DNA of 64,000 nucleotides, taken from the NCBI GenBank assembly GCA_041586615.1, contig JBFGZS010000004.1, forward strand, positions 47,147 through 111,146. The letters run 5' to 3'. This document shows, piece by piece, positions 18,374-26,241 of this stretch. Origin of the DNA: Motiliproteus sp041586615. Lineage in GTDB: Bacteria > Pseudomonadota > Gammaproteobacteria > Pseudomonadales > Balneatricaceae. Position numbers and translations under genes: made by a program. Below the pieces are notes generated by a model that saw only the letters and a list, made by a program, of their open reading frames with translations, did not search any database and had not been told where the DNA came from. Numbering within the stretch: the stretch's first letter is position 1; every line of letters begins with the position of its first letter.

Positions 18374-19144
18374 ATGCTAGACCGGGTTCGAATTGTTCTG
18401 GTAAATACCAGTCATCCCGGCAATATTGGCGGGGTGGCACGCGCCATGAAAAACATGGGCCTACAGAATCTCTGTCTCGTCGAGCCTAAGAGCTTTCCCA
18501 GCGATCAGGCATTTGCCCGGGCGTCCGGGGCTACGGATGTGCTCGATAACGCGCGTGTCGTTGAGACGCTTGACCAGGCTCTTGAGGGCTGCAATTACGT
18601 GGTTGGCGCCAGCGCCAGAGGGCGTCATATCCCTTGGCCGGTGTTTGATCCTCGCGAGCTGGTCGAGCAAATGTTGCCGCAGATCGATGCGTTGCAGGTG
18701 GCTGTCGTATTTGGCCGCGAAGATCGGGGCCTGACTAACGATGAGTTGCATCGTTGTCATCGTCACGTGCATATCCCTTCTGATCCGGGCTTCAGTTCAT
18801 TGAACCTGGCCGCGGCGGTGCAGGTTATTTGTTATGAGCTACGTATGGCTTCACTGTCACGCGAGCCGCAGCACAAAGCGCGCGCTGGGGAAGGCGCTGT
18901 GGTTAAGCCTATTTGGGGAACGGAATGGGATATCGAGCTGGCGTCCGCCGATGAGCTGGAAAGGATGTTTGTGCATCTGGAGCAGACGTTGGTTGATATC
19001 GACTTTCTTAAGCCCGAAAATCCGCGGCAGTTGATGACACGGTTGCGTCGCCTGCTGTTACGCAGTCACCCGGATAAAGTCGAAGTTAATATCTTGCGGG
19101 GTATGTTGACCGCGACGCAAAAACTTATAAAGAAGCAAGGCTGA
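18374..19144 (+). CDS. trmJ: tRNA (cytidine/uridine-2'-O-)-methyltransferase TrmJ
   Basis: SPOUT methyltransferase that 2'-O-methylates position 32 of tRNAs using S-adenosylmethionine. Family motifs are LVNTSHPGNIGGVARAMKNM near the N-terminus, VVFGREDRGLTNDEL and LNLAAAVQVICYEL at the knotted cofactor site, followed by a C-terminal helical extension. The 256-residue length fits. It is divergent from suhB (151 bp between) and 4 bp upstream of cysE. Confidence 0.95.
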   Translation: MLDRVRIVLVNTSHPGNIGGVARAMKNMGLQNLCLVEPKSFPSDQAFARASGATDVLDNARVVETLDQALEGCNYVVGASARGRHIPWPVFDPRELVEQMLPQIDALQVAVVFGREDRGLTNDELHRCHRHVHIPSDPGFSSLNLAAAVQVICYELRMASLSREPQHKARAGEGAVVKPIWGTEWDIELASADELERMFVHLEQTLVDIDFLKPENPRQLMTRLRRLLLRSHPDKVEVNILRGMLTATQKLIKKQG

Positions 19145-19148
19145 CGCT

Positions 19149-19979
19149 ATGTTTAACCAGTTGCGAGAAGATGTACATTCCGTTTTTGATCGAGATCCGG
19201 CGGCCAGAAATGCATTTGAAGTATTGACCAATTACCCGGGGTTGCATGCGTTGTTATTTCATCGCGTGAGCCATTGCCTGTGGGGATGGGGTTTGAAGTG
19301 GCTTGCACGCACGCTATCGACCATCGCGCGATGGCTGACGGGCGTTGAAATCCACCCGGGAGCGCGTATTGGGCGTCGCTTCTTTATTGATCACGGTATG
19401 GGCGTTGTGATTGGCGAGACGGCTGAAATTGGTAATGATGTCACGCTTTATCATGGCGTTACACTCGGTGGTACGACCTGGAATAAAGGTAAACGCCACC
19501 CGACGCTGGCCGATGGCGTTGTCGTTGGCGCGGGGGCGAAAATCCTGGGGCCTTTTATCGTAGGGCGTAATGCGCGTATTGGCTCGAATGCGGTGGTGAC
19601 CAAGGCTGTGCCAGAAGGTGCCACGGTTGTCGGTATTCCGGGGCGGATTATCCGTCAGCACGGGGCTAGCCCGGGCGCGAGTGAGGCTATTGATTATGCC
19701 AGTCAGGAAATGGCCGACAAGTTGGGTTTTGACGCTTACGGGGTTACCAGTGAACTACCCGATCCGGTAGCTCACGCGATTCGATCATTGCTTGATCATA
19801 TGGTGGCCGTCGATGGGAAGATCGACGGAATGTGCAAGGCGCTTTCTGAGATGGGGTCCGATATCTGTACCGATAAATTGCCGGCGCTGAAGGCGGAAGA
19901 TTTTGAAGGTGTCGACGAAGAGTTTGACGGTGTCGAAGAGGAGCGGGTGTCGCAAAGGGCTAAGCGTAACGAGGACTAA
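19149..19979 (+). CDS. cysE: Serine O-acetyltransferase
   Basis: Acetylates serine with acetyl-CoA as the first step of cysteine synthesis, placed just upstream of the isc operon that consumes cysteine sulfur. It has the N-terminal helical part (DVHSVFDRDPAARNAFEVL), then left-handed beta-helix hexapeptide repeats (HPGARIGRRFFIDHGMGVVI, GETAEIGNDVTLYHGVTLGG, GKRHPTLADGVVVGAGAKIL). The tail of about 90 residues after the catalytic domain is acidic (EDFEGVDEEFDGVEEE) and longer than in the short EpsC-like enzymes. Confidence 0.95.
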   Translation: MFNQLREDVHSVFDRDPAARNAFEVLTNYPGLHALLFHRVSHCLWGWGLKWLARTLSTIARWLTGVEIHPGARIGRRFFIDHGMGVVIGETAEIGNDVTLYHGVTLGGTTWNKGKRHPTLADGVVVGAGAKILGPFIVGRNARIGSNAVVTKAVPEGATVVGIPGRIIRQHGASPGASEAIDYASQEMADKLGFDAYGVTSELPDPVAHAIRSLLDHMVAVDGKIDGMCKALSEMGSDICTDKLPALKAEDFEGVDEEFDGVEEERVSQRAKRNED

Positions 19980-20247
19980 GCTGACTGGACTCGGGTGGCG
20001 GGTATAACAGGCGTTCCCTGATTCATGTTTTTGACGAATAGTCTAGATAGCTTGTCTAGATCGTACGGCTAGGCAGGTTATCTCGATGGTATGTACAGGT
20101 AGTCCCGTTTAGGTAGTCGGCTCGATGTTGAGTGCGTAAGTCGGTTAAGGCGGTGTTTTGGTCGCCATAGATCTGCTATAGTGGCTCGGCTGACCTTGCG
20201 CAGCCCTCCTTCGTTCGTACCTCAACCCCCTGCCGCCCTGATTGTAA

Positions 20248-20297
20248 ATAACCAAGCAAAATACTTGGTTAAATAGTTGACTGTAATAGTAGGGTAA
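20248..20297 (+). promoter_or_regulatory. Two abutting IscR type-1-like operator sites
   Basis: The 25-mer at 20273-20297 matches the IscR type-1 consensus ATASYYGACTRWWWYAGTCRRSTAT at all but two positions. Immediately upstream, 20248-20272 is a second 25-mer built on the palindrome AACCAAG-N7-CTTGGTT, with a weaker match (about 17 of 25). They lie over the iscR promoter, which predicts repression by cluster-loaded IscR as in E. coli. The rest of the 19980-20338 gap shows no other feature I can support. Confidence 0.75.
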
Positions 20298-20305
20298 AGC
20301 ATAAT
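20277..20305 (+). promoter_or_regulatory. iscR promoter (-35/-10)
   Basis: TTGACT (20277-20282), a 17-bp spacer, and CATAAT (20300-20305) make a near-consensus sigma-70 promoter embedded in the downstream IscR site, about 33 bp before the iscR ATG. Confidence 0.8.
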
Positions 20306-20338
20306 TCTCCTGAAGCTGAAAAACAGAGAGATAGAGCT

Positions 20339-20824
20339 ATGCGTTTAACTACAAAAGGACGATATGCCGTCACGGCCATGCTGGATCTTGCCTTGCATGA
20401 AGGGCAGGGACCGATAAGTTTAGCCGACATCTCGACCCGGCAGAAAATATCCCTTTCTTATCTCGAACAGCTATTTGCTAAGCTACGACGTAACGAATTA
20501 GTGTCAAGCGTGCGAGGTCCCGGTGGTGGTTATCGATTGAGCCGGGCGAAGGATGAAATTTTTGTTGTTCAGGTCATTGATGCGGTGAATGAGTCTGTGG
20601 ACGCCACCGGGTGCAAGAACCAGGCTGATTGCCTTGATGGTGAAGCCTGTCTGACGCACTATCTTTGGTGCGACCTGAGCAGTCAGATTCACGACTTTTT
20701 AAGTAAGATCAGCTTGGCAGATTTGGTCGCCCGTTCAGAGGTGCAGGAAGTTTCTCGCCGTCAGGATCGCGTGCACCAGACTATCAAAGCTGTAGAATTG
20801 GATTCGGCTCGAGCGGCAGTATGA
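20339..20824 (+). CDS. iscR: Iron-sulfur cluster regulator IscR
   Basis: Rrf2-family transcription factor that senses 2Fe-2S status and represses the isc operon when loaded. The N-terminal winged helix is MRLTTKGRYAVTAMLDLALH with YLEQLFAKLRRNELVSSVRG; the cluster cysteines lie in TGCKNQADCLDGEACLTH (three Cys with the nearby His). The 161 residues are normal. It heads the operon and has its own operator sites upstream. Confidence 0.97.
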   Translation: MRLTTKGRYAVTAMLDLALHEGQGPISLADISTRQKISLSYLEQLFAKLRRNELVSSVRGPGGGYRLSRAKDEIFVVQVIDAVNESVDATGCKNQADCLDGEACLTHYLWCDLSSQIHDFLSKISLADLVARSEVQEVSRRQDRVHQTIKAVELDSARAAV

Positions 20825-20852
20825 CCGCAGGCCGTCATTGCAGGAGAGACAA

Positions 20853-22067
20853 ATGAAATTGCCCATTTACCTGGATTACTCAGCAACAACGCCGGTTGAT
20901 CCCAGGGTGGCAGCGAAGATGGTCGAATGCCTGACGACTGAAGGCAACTTTGGTAATCCTGCTTCGCGCTCGCATGTGTATGGTTGGAAAGCCGAAGAGG
21001 CAGTTGAGAATGCGCGTCGCCAGGTTGCCGACCTGCTTAACTGTGATCCACGGGAGATCGTCTGGACGTCCGGTGCGACCGAATCTGATAATCTGGCTAT
21101 CAAGGGTGTTGCCCACTTCTATCACAAGAAAGGCAAGCATATTGTCACGTCCAAGATTGAGCATAAGGCCGTATTGGATACGTGCCGTCAGCTTGAGCGC
21201 GAAGGGTACGAAGTAACTTACCTTGAGCCCACATCGGCCGGCATTATCGAACCCGAAGCGGTGGAAAAGGCGCTGCGCGATGATACCGTGTTGGTGTCAT
21301 TGATGCATGTGAACAATGAGATCGGTGTTATCAACGACATTGAAGCCATTGGCGAGCTTACCCGTGCGCGTGGGATTTTGTTCCATGTCGATGCAGCCCA
21401 GAGCGCAGGCAAGCTCAATATTGATCTTGAGCGTACTAAGGTCGACCTCATGTCATTTTCTGCCCATAAGATCTACGGGCCTAAGGGAATTGGGGCGCTT
21501 TATGTTCGTCGTAAGCCGCGCGTACGCCTTGAAGCGCAATTGCATGGCGGGGGGCACGAGCGTGGCATGCGTTCCGGTACGCTGGCTACCCACCAGATCG
21601 TGGGGATGGGTGAGGCCTTCGCGTTGGCCAAGGCTGAAATGCATGACGAGAATGCACGTTTACTCAAGCTGCGGCAGCGGCTTTGGGATGGCATAAAGGA
21701 CCTTGAAGAGGTTTATATCAATGGTGATGCCGATAAGCGGGTGTCCGGTAACCTCAATGTCAGTATGAACTTTGTTGAGGGTGAGTCCCTGCTTATGGCG
21801 TTGAAAGATTTGGCTGTGTCTTCCGGTTCGGCCTGTACTTCCGCAAGCCTTGAGCCGTCGTACGTGCTGCGGGCGCTAGGTATGAACGATGAGATGGCGC
21901 ACAGCTCGATTCGTTTTGCCTTGGGTCGCTTCACGACCGAGGAAGAGATTGATTATGCAGTCGCGCAGATCCGCACCGCGGTGGGGCGTTTGCGTGAATT
22001 GTCCCCCCTGTGGGATATGTACAAAGATGGCGTCGATCTGAACAAGGTCGAGTGGGTTCACCACTAG
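20853..22067 (+). CDS. iscS: Cysteine desulfurase IscS
   Basis: PLP enzyme that supplies sulfur from cysteine for cluster assembly and tRNA thiolation. Motifs are IYLDYSATTPVDPRV, SGATESDNLAIKG, HVDAAQSAGK, SFSAHKIYGPKGIGALYVRR (PLP lysine), and the mobile-loop cysteine in SSGSACTSASLEPSYVLRAL. I start at ATG 20853, which gives 404 residues starting MKLPIYLDY as in E. coli, with AGGAGA just upstream. The upstream TTG at 20838 is unnecessary. Confidence 0.98.
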   Translation: MKLPIYLDYSATTPVDPRVAAKMVECLTTEGNFGNPASRSHVYGWKAEEAVENARRQVADLLNCDPREIVWTSGATESDNLAIKGVAHFYHKKGKHIVTSKIEHKAVLDTCRQLEREGYEVTYLEPTSAGIIEPEAVEKALRDDTVLVSLMHVNNEIGVINDIEAIGELTRARGILFHVDAAQSAGKLNIDLERTKVDLMSFSAHKIYGPKGIGALYVRRKPRVRLEAQLHGGGHERGMRSGTLATHQIVGMGEAFALAKAEMHDENARLLKLRQRLWDGIKDLEEVYINGDADKRVSGNLNVSMNFVEGESLLMALKDLAVSSGSACTSASLEPSYVLRALGMNDEMAHSSIRFALGRFTTEEEIDYAVAQIRTAVGRLRELSPLWDMYKDGVDLNKVEWVHH

Positions 22068-22100
22068 GTCGAATAGATTGATTCATCGAGGAGAATAGTA

Positions 22101-22487
22101 ATGGCTTACAGCGAAGAAGTATTAGATCACTACGAAAACCCGCGCAATGTTGGCAAAATGGATGACGCAGATCCGCATGTGGGTACCGGTATGGTGGGTG
22201 CTCCGGCGTGTGGCGATGTGATGCGCTTGCAGATTAAGGTCAGTGATACGGGCGTTATTGAAGACGCTAAATTCAAGACGTATGGCTGTGGGTCCGCTAT
22301 TGCATCCAGTTCGCTGGTGACAGAATGGGTGAAAGGGATGTCTCTAGAAGAGGCTTCTCAGATCAAAAACACCTCTATTTCCAGTGAGCTTGCACTGCCT
22401 CCGGTTAAGATTCACTGTTCGGTACTGGCCGAAGACGCCATTAAGGCAGCAGTTGATGACTACCGAAAGAAACAGGGCGCTCGCTAA
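22101..22487 (+). CDS. iscU: Iron-sulfur cluster scaffold IscU
   Basis: Scaffold on which 2Fe-2S clusters are built. The 128-residue protein has the three conserved cysteines (GAPACGDVM, KTYGCGSAIASSS, KIHCSVLAEDAIK) and the LPPVK motif recognised by the HscA chaperone. An AGGAGA ribosome site lies about 8 bases before the ATG. Confidence 0.98.
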   Translation: MAYSEEVLDHYENPRNVGKMDDADPHVGTGMVGAPACGDVMRLQIKVSDTGVIEDAKFKTYGCGSAIASSSLVTEWVKGMSLEEASQIKNTSISSELALPPVKIHCSVLAEDAIKAAVDDYRKKQGAR

Positions 22488-22560
22488 TCGGTTTGCAGCA
22501 AATCTAACAGAACAGGGCGACGTTGTATCAACGTCGTCCGCAGAATCTAAGGTTCTCTCT

Positions 22561-22884
22561 ATGGCCATAACCATGACAGAAGCTGCAGCCAGCCATGTCA
22601 GTAGCTTCCTGGCAAACCGCGGTAAAGGAGCGGGTATAAGGCTAGCAGTAAAAACCACAGGCTGTTCCGGGATGGGTTATGTGCTCGAATTCGCAGACGA
22701 GTTTTCTGAAGACGATCACGTGTTCGACATCGGTGGCGTACGGATCGTTATCGATCCGAAAAGCCTTGTCTATCTGGACGGGACGGAGCTTGATTTCGCG
22801 AAGGAAGGATTGAACGAAGGTTTTAAGTTCAATAATCCTAATGCGCGCAGTGAGTGCGGTTGTGGCGAAAGCTTCGGTGTCTGA
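22561..22884 (+). CDS. iscA: A-type iron-sulfur carrier IscA
   Basis: 107-residue A-type carrier that helps make and deliver clusters. The three ligand cysteines are in KTTGCSGMGYVLEF and SECGCGESF. ATG 22561 gives the family's normal length; the frame is open further upstream into iscU without similarity. Confidence 0.96.
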   Translation: MAITMTEAAASHVSSFLANRGKGAGIRLAVKTTGCSGMGYVLEFADEFSEDDHVFDIGGVRIVIDPKSLVYLDGTELDFAKEGLNEGFKFNNPNARSECGCGESFGV

Positions 22885-23449
22885 TCTTCGCGTTACAGTA
22901 GGCAGTGTCGATTTACAGCAGAGTTATTTCGATCTTTTTGGTCTGCCGACACAATTTAGCCTGGATGCCGCGTTGCTCTCCGAGCGTTATCGCGAGTTGC
23001 AGCGCAGGGTTCACCCGGATCGTTTTGTCCAGGGCTCTGATGCCGAGCAATTAACGGCGGTTCAGCAGACGGCTCGTCTTAATGACGCTTATACGACGCT
23101 GAAAGCGCCGCTCAAGCGGGCGCAGTATCTTTTCACCCTGCTAACCGGCGCTACCTTGGACGAGGCTTCAGCGCGGATGGATCCGGCTTTTTTAATGCAG
23201 CAGATGTTGTTACGAGAAGAGTTGGAATCTGTCAGACAGTCCGCCGATCCCGAACGGGTGCTTACGGCATTAGGGCGCGAGGCTGACCTCAGCAGTGGCG
23301 CGTTGTACCGTGATTTCGAACAGCAGCTTGATGACGCGCGGCATGGGCAATCGGCTGCGGCTGCGGAAACGATTAAGAAGTTGCAGTTTATGCATAAGTT
23401 GCAGCAGGAAATAGAACAGCTCGAAGATGAGCTCTTGGATGACCTATAA
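22877..23449 (+). CDS. hscB: Fe-S co-chaperone HscB
   Basis: J-domain co-chaperone that brings IscU to HscA and stimulates its ATPase. The J domain shows YFDLFGLPTQFSLD, RYRELQRRVHPDRF with the HPD tripeptide, and LNDAYTTLKAPLKRAQYLF. The C-terminal three-helix bundle includes AFLMQQMLLREELE. The start is uncertain: GTG 22877 overlaps the iscA end by 8 bp, while ATG 22841 would add 12 residues inside iscA. Neither has a strong ribosome site, so translational coupling is likely. Confidence 0.93.
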   Translation: MSDLRVTVGSVDLQQSYFDLFGLPTQFSLDAALLSERYRELQRRVHPDRFVQGSDAEQLTAVQQTARLNDAYTTLKAPLKRAQYLFTLLTGATLDEASARMDPAFLMQQMLLREELESVRQSADPERVLTALGREADLSSGALYRDFEQQLDDARHGQSAAAAETIKKLQFMHKLQQEIEQLEDELLDDL

Positions 23450-23452
23450 GTA

Positions 23453-25318
23453 ATGGCACTTTTGCAGATATCGGAGCCGGGACAGAGCTCCAGACCTCAC
23501 CAGCACAAACTCGCCGTCGGTATTGATCTTGGAACCACCAACTCGTTGGTGGCCAGTATCCGAAGTGGGCAGGCCGAAACGCTGCCCGATAGCGATGGGC
23601 GCCACCTCTTGCCTTCCGTGGTTCAGTACAGCCGTGATGCCGAACCTGTGGTCGGCTATACCGCGCAGGATAATGCCGCGCAAGATCCGCAAAATGTCAT
23701 CGTATCGATCAAGCGCTTAATGGGGCGTGGCATCGAAGACTTGAGTGCGCTGGGCGAGCAAATGCCCTACCAGTTTGCACCAAGCCAGGGTGGCATGCCG
23801 TTTATTGATACCGTGGCCGGACCGAAAAGCCCGGTAGAGGTTTCAGCCGATATTTTACGGACCCTGGCGCAGCGCGGTCAGCAAACGCTGGGTGGCGATT
23901 TGGTCGGGGCCGTTATTACCGTACCGGCCTATTTTGATGATGCGCAGCGCCAGGCGACCAAGGATGCCGCGCGATTGGCCGGGTTGAATGTCTTGCGGCT
24001 GTTGAATGAGCCGACGGCTGCTGCCGTTGCCTATGGTTTGGATAAAGCCCCCGAAGGGGTGTTTGCGATCTATGATCTGGGCGGTGGTACCTTCGATATA
24101 TCCATACTGCGTTTGCACCGCGGTGTGTTTGAAGTGCTCTCGACCGGCGGCGATAGTGCGCTGGGCGGTGACGATTTTGATCACGTCGTTGCCCAATGGT
24201 TGATGGAGCAAAGCGGGGTCAGCAAAGTTTCGGCGTCGGAGCGGCGCACGCTGTTGCGCGAAGCATGCCGGGCAAAGCAAGCACTGACCGACGCGGAGTC
24301 CACGCCGGTTAGTGTCGCCTTTTCCGCGAGTCGCTGGAGCGGGGTGTTGAGTCGGGAGCAGTTCGTGGTACTGGTGGACCCGCTGGTTAAAAAAACCCTT
24401 CGTGCCTGCAAGCGCGCGCTTAAAGATGCCGGTGTCACGGCAGATGAGGTGTGTGACGTGGTTATGGTGGGGGGCTCTACCCGGGTGCCGCACGTGCGAG
24501 AGAGTGTCGCCATCGCGTTTGATCGTCAGCCGCATGTGGATATCGACCCGGACCGGGTTGTGGCGATCGGTGCTGCGATTCAGGCCGACCTGCTTGCCGG
24601 TAATAAGCCCGATTCTGATATGCTGTTGCTGGATGTCATCCCGCTTTCTCTGGGCCTTGAGACCATGGGGGGCTTGGTTGAGAAAGTTATCGATCGAAAC
24701 ACGTCCATACCCGTTGCCCGGGCGCAGGAGTTCACGACCTACCGTGATGGTCAAACGGCCATGATGATTCATGTCCTGCAAGGGGAGCGTGAACTGGTTG
24801 ATCATTGTCGATCACTGGCGCAGTTTGAATTGCGGGGTATTCCGCCGATGGCTGCCGGTGCGGCAAAAATCCGCGTGACCTTTCAGGTTGATGCCGATGG
24901 CTTGCTGAGCGTTGCTGCCCGGGAGCTGGGTAGCGGCGTTGAGAGTCAGATCGAAGTGAAGCCCTCTTATGGTTTGGCTGATGACCAGATCGCGCGCATG
25001 ATTCGTGATTCCTATGAGCGTGCCCAGGAAGACCTCGATTTAAGAACCCTGCGCGAGCAGCAGGTCGAGGCAGACCGTCTGATGGAAGCCCTTGAAAGTG
25101 CTATGGCTGCCGATGGTGAGCAGCTGTTAACGGTAGAGGACCAGCAAACCCTGCGCGACGGCATTGCTTACTTACGCCTGCTCCGAGAGGGTGACGATCA
25201 CAAGGCCATTGCCCAAGGGATCGATGTGCTGACTACAGCCAGTAATGATTTTGCGGCGCGTCGTATGGACGAAGGTATTCGTCATGCGCTGGCCGGACAC
25301 ACTGTTGATGAGATCTAA
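23453..25318 (+). CDS. hscA: Fe-S assembly chaperone HscA
   Basis: Specialised Hsp70 that drives cluster transfer from IscU. The ATPase domain (about 20-400) has VGIDLGTTNSLVASI, VPAYFDDAQRQATKDAA, LRLLNEPTAAAVAYGL, IYDLGGGTFDISIL and VMVGGSTRVPHVRE. The substrate domain has VIPLSLGLETMGG. The 621-residue length matches HscA and is shorter than DnaK. It starts 3 bp after hscB. Confidence 0.97.
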   Translation: MALLQISEPGQSSRPHQHKLAVGIDLGTTNSLVASIRSGQAETLPDSDGRHLLPSVVQYSRDAEPVVGYTAQDNAAQDPQNVIVSIKRLMGRGIEDLSALGEQMPYQFAPSQGGMPFIDTVAGPKSPVEVSADILRTLAQRGQQTLGGDLVGAVITVPAYFDDAQRQATKDAARLAGLNVLRLLNEPTAAAVAYGLDKAPEGVFAIYDLGGGTFDISILRLHRGVFEVLSTGGDSALGGDDFDHVVAQWLMEQSGVSKVSASERRTLLREACRAKQALTDAESTPVSVAFSASRWSGVLSREQFVVLVDPLVKKTLRACKRALKDAGVTADEVCDVVMVGGSTRVPHVRESVAIAFDRQPHVDIDPDRVVAIGAAIQADLLAGNKPDSDMLLLDVIPLSLGLETMGGLVEKVIDRNTSIPVARAQEFTTYRDGQTAMMIHVLQGERELVDHCRSLAQFELRGIPPMAAGAAKIRVTFQVDADGLLSVAARELGSGVESQIEVKPSYGLADDQIARMIRDSYERAQEDLDLRTLREQQVEADRLMEALESAMAADGEQLLTVEDQQTLRDGIAYLRLLREGDDHKAIAQGIDVLTTASNDFAARRMDEGIRHALAGHTVDEI

Positions 25319-25321
25319 ACT

Positions 25322-25660
25322 ATGCCACAACTGATTTTTCTGCCCCACGAAGAGATCTGCCCCGAGGGTATGGTGCTCGAGGTTGAGTCTGGGGTGACTA
25401 TTTGTGATGCAGCTTTGGCCAATGGCATCGATATTGAGCATGCCTGCGAAAAATCCTGTGCCTGTACCACCTGTCATGTGGTCGTCCGGGAGGGAGGTGA
25501 GTCCCTTAGCGAGGCGGATGAGCTGGAAGAAGACATGTTGGATAAGGCCTGGGGTCTGGAGCCTGAATCACGATTGAGCTGTCAGGCCGTGGTTCAGGAT
25601 GCTGATCTGGTTGTTGAGATTCCTCGCTATACGATCAACCAGGTTTCTGAAGCGCACTAA
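25322..25660 (+). CDS. fdx: Isc-system 2Fe-2S ferredoxin
   Basis: Adrenodoxin-type ferredoxin that gives electrons to cluster assembly on IscU. The 112-residue protein has the ligand pattern CEKSCACTTCHV plus a fourth Cys in SRLSCQAVV. It is placed 3 bp after hscA. Confidence 0.97.
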   Translation: MPQLIFLPHEEICPEGMVLEVESGVTICDAALANGIDIEHACEKSCACTTCHVVVREGGESLSEADELEEDMLDKAWGLEPESRLSCQAVVQDADLVVEIPRYTINQVSEAH

Positions 25661-25674
25661 GTAGGAGCTGGATC

Positions 25675-25875
25675 ATGACATTGAAATGGATTGATGTTCA
25701 GGATATCGCCATCGAATTGAGTGACAAGTATCCGGATACGGATCCGCGCTATGTGCGATTCACGGATCTGTCGACCTGGGTCATGGCGCTGGAAGGGTTT
25801 GATGATGATCCAAACCATTGCGGCGAAAAGGTGCTTGAGGCCATTCAGGCTGCTTGGATCGAGGAGGCGGACTGA
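25675..25875 (+). CDS. iscX: Isc accessory protein IscX
   Basis: Small acidic IscS-binding regulator or iron adaptor. 66 residues with MTLKWIDVQDIAIELSDKYP, DPRYVRFTDL and the C-terminal AIQAAWIEE typical of IscX. It ends the operon, with a terminator 45 bp downstream. Confidence 0.96.
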   Translation: MTLKWIDVQDIAIELSDKYPDTDPRYVRFTDLSTWVMALEGFDDDPNHCGEKVLEAIQAAWIEEAD

Positions 25876-25919
25876 CACGGCCTGATTTTTATACCGTGCC
25901 ATCGTCTTGTTGTACTCAT

Positions 25920-25950
25920 GAAGCCGCGTTATGCGGCTTCGTTGTTTTTT
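25920..25950 (+). terminator. Terminator of the isc operon
   Basis: Perfect 8-bp stem GAAGCCGC/GCGGCTTC, 5-nt loop, then GTTGTTTTTT. Confidence 0.9.
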
Positions 25951-26100
25951 GATCGTGCTTGCTGGTTTTGTGATAGTGAGATTGCCGTTGCGCGAGTGGT
26001 GTCAATGCCTGTTCCGCCGGTGCGGTGGACAGAAGGGCGAGGTGCCCGCAGGTTAGCGTTTCGCGTAGATACGACGGCATCGGGCTCTAAGGCAGCGGCT

Positions 26101-26172
26101 AGCGATAAGATTGCATCGAGTGATAAGACAGCGCCTAGCGACAAGACTATATCGAGCGATAAGACTACATCT
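26101..26172 (+). repeat. Four degenerate 18-bp tandem repeats between iscX and guaB
   Basis: Units begin AG(C/T)GA(T/C)AAGA and recur every 18 bp (26101-26118, 26119-26136, 26137-26154, 26155-26172). A weak open frame at 25918-26184 would read them as a Ser-Asp-Lys repeat, but it starts inside the isc terminator, so I do not call it a gene. The remainder of the 25876-26241 gap presumably holds the guaB promoter. Confidence 0.75.
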
Positions 26173-26241
26173 AGTGGTTGTTAGACCTTAGACGCCACTA
26201 TATAATCCCATCCTTTTTATTTCGTACGAAAGGCTTTAGAC

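Noticed and set aside
25918..26184. 88-codon frame ending in Ser-Asp-Lys repeats
   Set aside because: It begins inside the isc terminator stem and its tail is just the translated 18-bp repeat; no ribosome site.
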